In this document: positions 12,460 to 23,164 of the stretch, in pieces | Position numbering within the stretch: position 1 is the first letter of the stretch | Layout of the letters: the number at the start of each line of letters is the position of its first letter | Assembly: GCF_041260155.1 (NCBI RefSeq) | Contig: NC_091945.1 | Location: 28,560,796-28,624,795, forward strand | DNA: 64,000 bases | Source of the DNA: Ptychodera flava | Taxonomy: Eukaryota > Hemichordata > Enteropneusta > Ptychoderidae | Direction of reading: 5' to 3' | Notes under the pieces: generated by a model | Told to the model about the DNA's origin: nothing | The model's database searches: none | The model's input: only the letters and a program-made list of their open reading frames with translations | Made by a program: the position numbers and the translations under genes

Positions 12460-13676
12460 AACTCTCAGTCAAATGTTGCCAACGACTCTGAAAAGTAGAG
12501 ACATGCCTTTACCAATTTCTTCGAAAGCTTTGAAATATCAGAATGCATAAACGTACTTACAAAGAATGTTAAATCTTTTATTTAGTAAATACTGACACAT
12601 GTGAAGACAATCATGGCATTCCGTTTTCGGTGAATGTGTACTTCTTGACTCTTGTTTATTTTATTCACATAGTATTCTTCACTCGGTGACAGAACAAAGA
12701 AGCAAAATAAGTTTGACTTTTTGAAAATATCAGTCTTTCAAAGATTACATTCTGTAGCTTGTAGGATTGTGAATAATAATGATATATTCGTTTGCTTGCA
12801 GGCAGTTAAGGAATTTCAAGTTGAGAATAATGCAGAGAATTTCAATATTTTCCAGATCCAAACTTGTGTCATGAAAACCTTTAATGCCAAGCAGTTACTT
12901 TTATTGATTGATATGATACTAAATCTTTATATACCGCATTCACTGTACTTTAAATTGTCGTACTGCGTTCTTTAATCAGTAAGAAAACTCAGTAAACGTC
13001 ATTGTAAGTTCTTTCAAATAATATTTACCCACAGTCGCTCCACTACTTGACATGTTGCTGCATAGCAAATCTTAGGTAGAAATAAACCTGCTTTCACTAG
13101 TACAGAAATTTGCGAGAAATGGACACCTTCTCGCTTTTTGCGAGAAGTAAGCGAGAATACATACTTTCTCACAACAACTTAGCGAGAATTTAATTTTCTG
13201 GCAATCAGCTGGCCAGAACTGTGTTTTCTCGCTCAACATCTGCGAGAAACTGAATTCTCTCAATCAATCAGCGAGAAATTTGTTTTTTCGCTCTGCATCT
13301 GCGAGAAATTGTATTCTTCTGAGTAAGCATTTGACAAAAATTTCACAATTTCTCGCAGATGCAGAGCAAGAAAACATAGTTCTCGCTAACTAATTGCGAG
13401 AAATCAATTTCTCGCAGATGCATGCGAGAAAGTACAGTTCTCACAGCTTGATCGCGAGAAAGTATTTATTCTTGCTTACTTCTAGCAATACAGCGAGAAA
13501 GTGTCCATTCCTAGCAAATTTCTCGCAAATTTCTGTACTAGTGTGTATTGTTCCATCGTCAGTATGTTTATTTGAATGTAGAATCTAACATGAAATCCGT
13601 ACTCTTAAACGTGACAATATTTTGTAGATGAAACTTTAAATTCGGCTGTATGACTGTGCAGTGATTTGTTTTAACA
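12460..13676 (+). other. GT 3' flank, copy A
   Basis: Colinear with the 3' flanks of GT copies B, C and D. It contains the conserved AATAAA (13081-13086), interrupted straight after by a foldback MITE (13095-13543). It ends at the target site of the LINE. There is no gene. Confidence 0.75.
13095..13543. mobile_element. foldback MITE built of GCGAGAA motifs, 449 bp
   Basis: The left end CACTAGTACAGAAATTTGCG and a further 6 bp are repeated exactly, inverted, at the right end (26 bp). The left half is a series of GCGAGAA motifs separated by 20-30 bp, and the right half carries the same motif inverted (TTCTCGC), so the element can fold on itself. The empty site in copies B and D reads 'cctgc(t/a)ttgttgttccgt'; here the element splits it after 'cctgcttt'. 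I could not define a clean target duplication. Open frames inside it (63-64 codons) are by-products of the repeats. Confidence 0.85.
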
Positions 13677-13691
13677 GATAACATATTCTTT
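13677..13691. repeat. LINE target-site duplication, lower copy
   Basis: GATAACATATTCTTT, identical to 18677-18691 on the other side of the LINE. Paralogues at about 31.85 and 62.98 kb carry a single related copy followed by AAACCCTGTGAAA, as expected for an empty site. Confidence 0.95.
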
Positions 13692-13757
13692 AGTATGGTG
13701 GTCTTTATTTTGTGATTCTAGGCCATCGGCCCAATACACTTCACAATAAATTAAACT

Positions 13758-16700
13758 TTACAAAAACTGACAGGAAAAGCAATCTGACAAAGTACTTAAT
13801 AATTTAGCTATCATATATCTCTTTCTTAATTTCATCGCATGAAATACAAATGCTGCTAAACGCTGTAGTGTAGAAGTGTCCTCTGAAGACATTAAAAGAT
13901 AAAATTTTCTTTCAGATGTGGGATTGAAGTAAAACGGTGGAATATATTATTTCTTATGTTGTCAAAAAAGGGGCAAAGTAGGACAAATGATACTCATTTT
14001 CAATCTCATTTCTCTCACACAGTATACAAATTCGTTCTATTCTATCGATATTTTGTCTTCTACCTATCTCGATTCTTAAACAATGGGAGGAGCAACGTAG
14101 ACAAGCCAACATCTTCATGTGAATATTGATTTTAACAACAGAAAGATATTTTTCTGGTTCGAGAGAGGACTTAAATTCTCGATAACAAATAAGTTTGTCA
14201 AGAGAACAAATCTCACTCTGCCATTTACAAAACAAATAACGCTTAAAATTGTCAATATAAGTATTCATAAAGCTCTTCTCATCTAAGACTTCTTGTCGAT
14301 CCCACACGTCTTGTAAATTGCATAAAGACAATAAATTTTTGACATGTTGAATCCATGTGGGTTTCGACCTAACACCTGATTTGTCAATGTGATAAAGCAT
14401 TACATAACATTTCTTTGGGTATCTATTCTTTGGCATTTTTAAAAGTTTTACCCAATATTTGATACATCGTTTGGCCGTGTGGAAATATATCGGAAACGCC
14501 CACACTCACCTAAAACTGCTACATTGGGGGCATTGCAAGAAACTCCTAGCAAGGTTCTGCATGCAAAGTATTGGACTCTTTCCAAATTTCATATTGAGCG
14601 TATCCCCACACTTCAGAGCCATACGTTAAAATCGGTAATACCATTGTATCAAAAATTTTAAAAAATACATCAAAGGAAAATACACCCGTCTTTTTACTTG
14701 CTCTTGAAATACCCAGAAATGCTTTTTTAGCTTGCTGTGCAAGTGTTTTTGTAGCCATTGACCATAATAATCTACAGGAAAACATAATACCTAAATATTT
14801 ATAGTAAGAAATAACATCGACTTTTTGTCCATTGAAAAACCATTTTTCGGCCTTTGACAGATAGCCACCAGCTTTGAAAACAACAATTTTTGTCTTCTTT
14901 AAATTTACAGACATTTTCCATCTATTACAATAAGAATTTAAACAGTTTAAAAGACGCTGTAAACCAATGATAGTATCTGAGAAAAGAACTACATCATCTG
15001 CAAATAACAAACATAGAATCTCAACTAAATCAGGGAAAAGTTGTATGCCACGATATCCACTATTTTGGACTTCACTAGTAAATTCGTTTATGAAAAAAGA
15101 GAATAAAAAAGGACTGAGCATACATCCCTGCCTAACACCGATGGGACAATCAAAATAATCTGTACACGTATTATTTGTTCGTACACACGATTTTACATCC
15201 CCATAAATAGCGTGTAACATTTTGAACATCTTTCCTTTGACACCACCTTTAGAATAATATACCATAACCTTTGTCGCTCCACGGTGTCAAATGCTTTAGA
15301 GAAATCAACAAAAGCACAGTAAAATTTGCCACGCTTTCTTGATAAATATTTCTGTATAATAGACTGTAAAATAAATATATTGTCTACAGTTGAATATCCA
15401 CTACGGAACCCAGCTTGTGTTTCATCAATCTTACCCAATGCATCTGCCCAAAATGTAAGACGACTATTTAAAATAGATGTAAAAATTTTACTAAATATAC
15501 TTAACAAAGAAATTCCTCGATAGTTTTCTGGACAATTTGGTGAACCACTTTTGTAAAGAGGAACAATAATTGCTCTGGACCAGTCTTGTGGAAAAATACT
15601 TAAATCAAAAAGTCTGTTAAACAAAACATTTAAATATGGAATGAGAAAATGACTAGTGGATTTAAAAAATTCACCTAAAATGCCATCTGGTCCAGCTGAT
15701 TTACCATTCTTAAGTTTACGTATCGCTCTATCGATTTCCTCATTTGTAATTGGGGAATTCAGAACATCCCAATTTACTTCCGCTTCCTCGTCAAACAAGT
15801 CATCAACAGAACTTAAAAGACTCTGCAGTTCATCAGATAAAGAAAAATTGTCTGTAACACGTTCATTGCATGCAAAAAGATTACGAAAATACTCAAAAAA
15901 GGCCTCTGGTTCCACATTATTTTGAAATGAGCGAATGGAAACTAGATGTTTTACTTTAGTCCAGAATTGTTTTGTATCTGTCAAGGAAAAAGTTGCCAAT
16001 TTGATTTTTCTTCATTCAAAAAAGTACGTTTTTTCAGACGACAGGTATTTCTAAAAGACGCTCTAGCAGCTTTATATGATTTTAACTTGTCCATATCATC
16101 ACTAATTCTAAATTGTCTCAATAAATGAATTTTTTTCTGTTTCAGCACAACACACACTTTGTCAAACCAAGGAGGTTGTCGCCTTGAAAAAGACACAGTG
16201 GATGACACCCTTTTAACCATATTGCATTTCTCGGCGGCAGCTTTAAATGCGTCGCCTAATTTAACAATTACATCGCTTACGTCAGATGAAGGATCAAAAA
16301 CCTCATTTTCAAGGCTACTATTTACTATAGCTGAGTACACTAAATTTGAAAATTCAACAGCATTTTCAGGACACCAAATGTATTTGCGTAAAATATTTCC
16401 ATTTGTATTAACAGCATTCGCATCATTTGTTTCCCGGTAATAGTTGACTGCAAGAAAATGTCAAGGGAAAATGGTCTGATTCAGTACGCATTCCAATAGA
16501 AAAAGATGAAATATTTGAAAACAAATCTGAAGACAATAATGTGTAGTCCACGACACTAGCACCGGCATTTGCAATACACGTGAATTCGCCCTTTTGTGCA
16601 TCAGCACCAACTCGACCATTTACAATATGCAAATTATATGTACAACAAAGTGAAAGGAGTGACCGCCCAAAGTAATTTACATCTTTGTCTTTTGACACCC

Positions 16701-17296
16701 GGGGTAAATTAAAAGAGTCATTATCATAACTATACAAGGAATCCATCACATACTCTGTGCTGTCATCAATTATGTAATCAAGTTCCTCGCCTGTTCGGGC
16801 GTTAAAATCACCAGTAATAATAACATATACTTCAGGTAAATTAGCAAGAATATTTGACAATTCATTCTCAAATAATTCAATACCGTCGATTGATGACAAG
16901 CTATCATAAATAGATGAATATCGGGGTGAAATATAAACACTACAAAAAAGCACATCCTTTTCTAATGAGAAAACACGACCACTAAAAAGTAAATATACAA
17001 TCATGAAGTTTCGAATTGATTCGTGTAATGTATTCTGCCAGGTTATTTCGAATTATAGTACAAACACCACCTGGAAAACGCCCCCGTTCTGACTTTCTTT
17101 TGCGCGTTGTATTAAAAATATGAAAACCCGGGAAATTATTCTCAAATTGGAACTCACTTTCAGACCATGTTTCTATGAAAGAAATTATGTCATGACATAA
17201 AACATAATTTGCAAATTCAAAAGAAGATAATTTTGTTTTTAAACCCTGCACATTCCATGTCAGAAATGTTACGGAGTCTAGGCCTCGGCCGAGTCC
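13758..17296 (-). pseudogene. LINE ORF2: APE endonuclease + reverse transcriptase (frameshifted)
   Basis: This encodes the endonuclease and reverse transcriptase that nick the target and copy the LINE RNA. The frame opens right after the ORF1 UAG and reads TFLTWNVQGLKTKL (the endonuclease start) with no ATG. Next come ETWSE, GDFNAR (16812-16795), VVDYTLLS (D at about 16548) and the catalytic SDH (16479-16471). RT motifs follow: GPDGI near 15.68 kb, AFVDFSKAFDTV near 15.29 kb, IGVRQGCMLSP, and FADD (15004-14993). The C-terminal part has NAPNVAVLGECGRF (about 14.53 kb) and a CILCERNEIENEYH Cys/His segment, ending at TAA 13760-13758. About six frameshifts (near 17000, 16434, 15990, 15250, 14540 and 13965), several in A/T runs, interrupt an otherwise complete frame of roughly 1,180 codons. 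All catalytic motifs listed are still readable. Confidence 0.9.
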
Positions 17297-18177
17297 CTAG
17301 TCAGTGTTTACTTGTATACGGCGGCTTTGTAATCGAGTCCTCGGACCATGCGGACGCTGTCCATGACTTCTACTAGTCTTGTCATTTACATTCTTTTCTT
17401 CTGACTTACTGTCCGTAATAATCAATTTGCCGTTTTTGTAGTAACCGTTTTTTCCTTGTTTTCTGAGATCTGATATAGTTTTCCTTTGACGTTTCGTTAA
17501 GTCGTTTCCGATGCCAATACCGACATCTTTCAGTTGCTGTCTTGCTGTCAAAGCAATCAGTTTATCATCAAAATGATGAAATTTAACGACAATCGGACGC
17601 GGTTTATCTTGCCAATTGACAACTACCCGGTGCGCTCTGACGACATCTCTGTTTTCCCAGGACTTAGTCCTCACATTTTGGTTCAAATCTCAACGACTTT
17701 CTTCTTACATTGATCGAAAGTCTCACCTGGCTCCTCGTTGATTCCATACAAGCGGACATTGTCTCTCCTTGAAAAGGATTCCAACCTATCCGTGTCGTCT
17801 TCCAAACGATCCATACGATCACAAATTTCATCGAGTTTTGGGGAAATGGCAGCTAGATCGTACTCTGCAACACGGTTTTCTTCTTTCAGTTCATTAATTT
17901 CTGACTTTATAGTGTCAACAGATGTCTTCAAATTCTGGAATTCCTTTTTCAAGTCAGAGCATGAAGTTTTCAGTTCTGATTGATTTTTTCTCAAGTCAAG
18001 CAATTCTTCTCGTAATTCCCGACCAGTGTTTTTCATTTCTTTAAGAATTTCTGCCTTTAAAGACTCCATTGCCTGAAGAAGGTCCTTTTCTGGCCCAGGA
18101 TTTAGTTCAACATCCCCTGCTAGCTGTAGCAATCGTACAACAAACGGCTTACCAGTGACATAGTTTGCGTTGACCAT
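17297..18177 (-). pseudogene. LINE ORF1: 2A peptide, coiled coil, RRM-type RNA-binding protein (one frameshift)
   Basis: An L1-ORF1p-like RNA chaperone of about 293 codons. I place the start at ATG 18177-18175 because its context is ACCATGG (ideal Kozak) and it puts the 2A motif at residues 22-29. The frame is also open upstream to another ATG at 18402, in poor context, which would add 75 residues. From 18177: the 2A peptide ends at residue 29; a Leu/Glu/Lys heptad coiled coil covers about 30-130; SRRDNVRLYGI (136-146) starts the RRM; AHRVV and PRPIVVKFH follow; DLTKRQRKTISDLRK belongs to the C-terminal domain. A one-base loss in a T-run at about 17686 shifts the frame after KKVVEI. The stop is UAG at 17299-17297, in the same frame as ORF2. 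Confidence 0.88.
18091..18114 (-). other. 2A ribosome-skipping motif (DVELNPGP) near the ORF1 N-terminus
   Basis: Codons read LLQLAGDVELNPGP, a perfect match to the D-V/I-E-x-N-P-G-P consensus with the usual Leu-rich lead. In known 2A peptides the ribosome fails to join Gly to the last Pro, releasing the upstream piece and continuing translation. Here that would release a leader of about 28 residues (from the 18177 start) and give an ORF1 protein beginning with Pro. 2A motifs at ORF1 N-termini are known from CR1-like and other non-LTR elements of sea urchin and other invertebrates. Confidence 0.93.
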
Positions 18178-18676
18178 GGTCGTACGTGTCAATGTCGACG
18201 TGGCAAAGTCGCACACCTGTTCAATGTTCGCGCCTTGACCAAAACTGTCAGGAGGGTTACAAATACAGTTTGCAAATAGAGAAATACACTCACTGCCATT
18301 TCCAACTTGTAGCGACGATAACTTACAGTGTCTTCTAGATATTGCCAATAGCAACTTGTTATAGACATCAATAGATGTGAACCGGCAAACATTGAAGTAC
18401 ATACCACTAGGCAGGCCATTAGTCGATACAAGAGCTCATTTCCATATCCCCACGTTGTTGTCGGGCAGTAGAAATCAACGGAGACATTTCTCCAATTTCT
18501 CGGGTGAACGAAACACCCAATTCGACTTCTCCAATTACTCACATCAATGCCATTACAAATAAAGACTAGTCAACCAACTTCGGATGAAAATTTTGGAAGT
18601 TCTTCGTCAGAAACTAACTTTTTTACCAGAGCGATGTCAACGTGTGTCCTGTCACTTCGGCTTCAGTCACGTGACC

Positions 18677-18691
18677 GATAACATATTCTTT
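18677..18691. repeat. LINE target-site duplication, upper copy
   Basis: GATAACATATTCTTT, identical to 13677-13691. It is followed by AAACCCAGTGAAAATGACG, which continues the unit sequence seen uninterrupted at 31.86 kb. Confidence 0.95.
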
Positions 18692-21600
18692 AAACCCAGT
18701 GAAAATGACGTTTTGATTAGCAAAAGTGGAGTGGAAGAGGCTGTTTGATATTTGATCCAAAAAAAATTACAGAAAAATTCATAAAAATTGGTGAAATGTT
18801 GTACTGAAATTTTGGTGGGAAAAATTACAGCACTCAAAGGGTTAACAACTGTTGATTGGAATTGGTACATAGATTCCCTATTGCTATGAGAATAAAATGA
18901 TGCTTTTTGCGAGACATAAATTGCGTAATAGCTTTTCCTTAATTCATTTTTCCGATATTGAATACAACATTGATCTTGCGATGATGTAATGTAATTGTAC
19001 TGATAAAAATTTAGTAGCGTTTTTTTTTTAAATAAGTATCCGTTTGTATGTATGATGAACTGTTGTAAATAGGGTTATGTATATGTAGGTATCATTCCCT
19101 CTGTATAACTTGCTTCAGTAGCAGGCATTTAGCAGTGTACTCGTGCAATCAGCAGCGTCGTGACAATCAATTGTTTATTTTCATATTAAATGAATTGTTG
19201 GCACAAGGTAAATATTTCAAAAAGTACAGCACCAACTTTGATGAAATTTCCTGTTGACATGATGGTCGGGTTGGATTTGAAAACAAATTGGCAACTATAT
19301 ATGTTGACCATTAAAAGTGTTACATCAGCATTTTAAACAAATTTTGCAAGTAGTGAAGTAATTTATAAACCAGCACCAAATATTTGAGTCCTTTTTACAC
19401 CATCCTCGGGGACTCCTCCTGAAAATACATTGTATTTCTTGTATTTGTTTTTAAGAAGTCCTAATATTCCAAGTTAATGTTCATGGTACTAGTAATTTCG
19501 CATTGACTTACCTGTATCGGTTTCTGAATATTGATGTCAAGGATACCATAATTCATTTCTCAACTTGACCTTGTGATATTCCAGGGTTGCGTTTGGCGTA
19601 GAAAATTTCGACAATGTTCAAGATAGAAGAGAGGTGGTTTCCTCATCATAGAATACATTTTTGTCTGCTGCATCATATACTTAAATGTAGAGCACTTGTT
19701 CAATATAATGCCATGATATCGAATGAAACTGAATGTCTTTCTCGTTTTTGCTCGAACAGTCTTCCTTCTTGGAAAGGAAACGATACTTCAGTAAAAGTCT
19801 GGGCCTGTCTTACACTGTAACAATTTTGCTCCTCCCCCTTCTTTCCCGTTTACCGTATTGACGTCAATCTTTGCCAGTGAAATAAAAGATTTGTACCGCA
19901 CTTTGGTCATGAAAGTACTGAGCTGAACATTAATTTCACACCAATTTTGCAAAAAGTGCAATAGAGTTGTATATCAGTTTGGTTGTGAAAGAGTTATACT
20001 TAAAAGTAGAACGCACCTCGGGGACAGACATTCGGACTCTCAAACTTTTACACTTCTCTTCTGATTACCTCATGTGGGGGTTTCTTTTAAAGCTCTTGGT
20101 GAAAGAAAACTTTTCACCGGCTTAGTTTTTCGAAATTCGAAAATTTTGTTTTTCTCCATAGAGTTAACACATGAATGGCGGCCATTTGAATTTTAATATC
20201 ATCTTGGGTAATTTGTTTCTCTAGTACCAAAATTTGCATGGTGACTCCCATTTTTTATTCTTGATTTTGAAAGAGAATAATTGAAAGATTCCTGAAGAAA
20301 GTTAGAGCAAAAGTTTAAGTCTTTTATTTTCGAGGTGCATACTACCTTAAACCACTCCTTGATACCATGCTTTAAAGTGATATTCATCCTTACCAACACA
20401 TCAACATTTTCTTTTTACCTCTTCATCGATTCCTCCGATGATTCCTTTTGCCCTTTCAGTTCGTGCCTAACTATCCATCTCTTCTCTCGGCGAAATAAGT
20501 GAACCATCTTTATTGCAATGGCAGAGTTGTCTGTTGGAGGGTCATTTATACGGAGAATTACGCTTCACAATACTTTTTTCATCAAAGTGCACGTGAAATG
20601 ATATCACTCATTCAATACGTCTTCGCACTATTCACCGTTATATCAGGCATTCTTGTGAGCTGATGGCCATCATACGGTGAATTGTCGAATGTTATCTAGC
20701 GTATCTAGCATTCTCTCTATGAAACTTGCTTCTGTAGCTGGCATTTAACATTGTCTCATGCAATCAGCAGTGTAATGTCAATCAAATGTTTATTTTCATA
20801 TGAAATGAAATGTTGATACTAGGTTAATATATCGATAATTTCTGCACCAACCTTGATGAAAAGTCCTATACATATCGATTTCATATGCATAAAGATCTCT
20901 AGAGTTGGATTTAAAACACAATTGATCACGCACATGTGTTAACAATTAGGAGTCTTAAATCTGCACATTAAACAAATTCTGCAAGTAGTGAGTTATATTT
21001 AGAAAACAACACCAAATTGATGAAACCTGGTGCAAACAAGAATTACGGAAAGGAATGCTTACACAGAAAGAATCACATTACATTGATTATTATAGCACCA
21101 GATGCTAGATAGGCAAACAGAAATACAATTGTACTGAAATGCAATTAGCCGTGTACTGTCGTATTTAACACATTTTTATCATGAGTGGAATTATTCAAGA
21201 GGTAGCACCAACCTTGGGACACTTCTTAAAAATACATTTTACTGGTCGTTTTTGTATTTTAAAAAGCCACAAATATTTAGTTTATGTTAATATAATAATA
21301 ATTTATTAGTTTCCGAATATCGGTGTAAAGTGTACAGAATTTCATTACTCAACTTGACTTTGTGGTATTCTAGGGCTGCGTTTGGCGTAGACACTTTCGA
21401 CATTGTTAAACTTGGAAAGTAGAGAGCTTGTTTCCTCGTCAGAGACTTCATCATAGAATAAACTCTTGGCGGTCAATTCCTCCCAGGTATCTGTATACTT
21501 TCGCGCACAGCATTTATACAATACAAACCCCATAATCTCGAATGAAAGGGAATGTATTTCTTGCCTTTGGTCGTACAGTCTTCCTTCTTGAAATGGAAAA

Positions 21601-22150
21601 CGAGACTTCAGTAAAAGTCTGACCCTGTCTCACTTTTAACCCCTTTGCTCCCTCATTTTCCCTTTTCTCCTATTGTCGTTACACTTTGTCACTTTCCAAA
21701 TAAACAAAAGATTTGTACGCCAGTTTGATTTTGCAAGTACTGAGCTGAACTTTAAACTCCTCCCGTACTTTTCAAAGTACAACTCAGTTTGGGTGTCCAT
21801 GAGTTAAATTTTAAACTTCTCTCTGACACAATGTTTTATTAAAATGATACTGGTCTTTTTTTGAATCCTTACGCACACATCAGCAGTTGCTGTTAATCTC
21901 TTCATCGGTTCCTCCAATGATCACTTCGCCTCTTATCGTTCCTGCTTGACTATCTATCCATCCTCTCGGAAAAACAAGTGTAACATCTTTTATTGCAGTC
22001 GCATCGTTTTCCGTCGGAGGGTCATTTATCATGAGAATTGAGCTATACAATGAATTGTTTCATCAAAAAGCACGTAATCCGTCTTCGCACTACCCACAGC
22101 TATCTTAGACAGTCTCGTAAACTGACGACATCGTTCGGTGAGTTATCGAA
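18692..22150. other. inter-unit spacer 1, internally duplicated
   Basis: This is spacer between GT-A and the minus-strand small-protein family, colinear with 31.87-33.6, 49.5-51.6 and 63.0-64.0 kb. It contains an internal duplication: the series CTTGCTTC-GTAGC-GGCATTTA, CAATCAGCAGTGT and TTTATTTTCATAT occurs near 19.1 and again near 20.72 kb. The stretch ATTATTCAAGAGGTAGC near 21.19 kb recurs at about 38.62 and 63.67 kb. Short open frames here show no sign of being genes. Confidence 0.6.
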
Positions 22151-22154
22151 TAAG

Positions 22155-22345
22155 CAGTCCAGCAAGAAAACCGATGTAATGACGCTGTCCGGAAAATCAG
22201 AGTCCAAACTCATAATACCTCCTCTACCGTCGATGGCATCGTTGATGAACGTCAAAGCCTTGGGGTTTTTCAACATCTCTAAATGCGTACGATTCCCTTG
22301 TAAGTAAGTAAATACATGAGAATATAAGGAGGAATACCGACGTCA
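22155..22345 (-). pseudogene. KR-repeat small-protein family, copy 1 (frameshifted)
   Basis: Minus-strand copy of the family best seen at 39338-39652. It reads LLTRESYAFRDVE, then after a frame change NDAIDGRGGIMSLDSDFPDS. A 2-nt loss relative to the copy at 51.7 kb lies at the start of the KR/ER-TPKA segment (about 22265). There is no ATG in frame upstream, and only one repeat unit. Probably dead. Confidence 0.5.
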
Positions 22346-22468
22346 ACCCAAAAATTTACACGGCTTCGGCATTTCCATCGCAACATCTGCGGGGTCAAAG
22401 TTCACGTTTTGTTTAATATGAAAACCAAAACCGCAATTGAGCAAGTCAAACTGAAATAAATAGCTTAC

Positions 22469-23161
22469 TTGTCTCTGACGCTCGTCAAAATGCATCAATC
22501 GTATCTTCCAATACGTGAAAAACGGCCTGAAGGACAAAGATACAAACATGATAGGCTGGTTCCTACATTTTGTAACGTTGTAGCCAAATGTGCAAGGAGA
22601 ATTGCTAAATATGGTAGTTATCATAGGCACGATTCCAATAACAAACCTGAGTTGAAGAAAGAGGGTGTTTTTGCCACAGCAAAAGTGTTCCTGGTTATCC
22701 AGGTTAATGCTGGAAATATTTGGATATGCGACGGCTCTACATACGAGTTCGTTCGCTTTAGAGAGGATAGAATTCCCAAAGCATTGTTAACAGCTGATTC
22801 AGTATTTTCAGAGGATCCCTGACTATTTGAACCCTTTAAGCAAATATACGGTGTTAGAAACGAATTCAACAATAAACATCACTAGGTCATCCCTATACAT
22901 GGTGCACAAGTGGAGATCCAGCACCCACAACAAGGTGAGGGGAATCAAGTTGGTCACATCACCCAGGAAGAAAAACGTGAAGGCTATGATATATTTGCTA
23001 AAGCTATGAGTGGTGTCGTTGAATCCTTTGTCGACTACATTAAGTTTTACTCTGAATTTAGGGGGCAAGGAAACTGTAAGGAGACATGTCACTTCTGAGT
23101 ATATGAGACCAAAGTTGCATCCTTATAGCTACCACGATGACGAATATCAAGACTTAGAATG
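22469..23161 (+). pseudogene. unrecognised gene remnant W, copy 1
   Basis: A plus-strand open frame at 22469-22822 (ends FSEDP) is followed at 22910-23161 by a segment reading EEKREGYDIFAKAMSGVVES and, after a frameshift in a G/A-run near 23.06 kb, HVTSEYMRPKLHPYSYHDDEYQDLE then stop. The second segment is shared with 34.5-34.7 and 40.27-40.49 kb, and the three copies keep the YMRPK-YPYGY-DEYQDLE end. I do not recognise the family. The opposite strand of 22343-22630 is also open and shared with 51.74-52.04 kb, so the coding strand of the first part is uncertain. Confidence 0.35.
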
Positions 23162-23164
23162 AAG

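Larger units (their letters stand above)
13692..18676 (-). mobile_element. near full-length CR1/L2-like LINE (4985 bp) with 2A-bearing ORF1
   Basis: A minus-strand non-LTR retrotransposon bounded by a 15-bp target-site duplication, inserted in the GT-A 3' spacer. In element orientation there is a 5' leader of about 500 bp, ORF1 (2A peptide, coiled coil, L1-ORF1p-like RRM and C-terminal region), a single in-frame UAG, then ORF2 (APE endonuclease, reverse transcriptase, C-terminal Cys/His region), a short 3' UTR with AATAAA, and an end without a long A-tail. Motifs such as the endonuclease GDFNAR and SDH, the RT FADD box, and the RT-downstream NAPNVAVLGECGRF support the CR1/L2 group rather than L1. 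Clade placement is from memory of motifs, not from a tree. Both ORFs carry single-base frameshifts, so this copy is not active as read. Confidence 0.93.

Noticed and set aside
13095..13543. Protein-coding gene with repeated REFSFSQM/REINFSQM peptides
   Set aside because: The two frames (63-64 codons, opposite strands) are translations of the inverted GCGAGAA repeats of a MITE.
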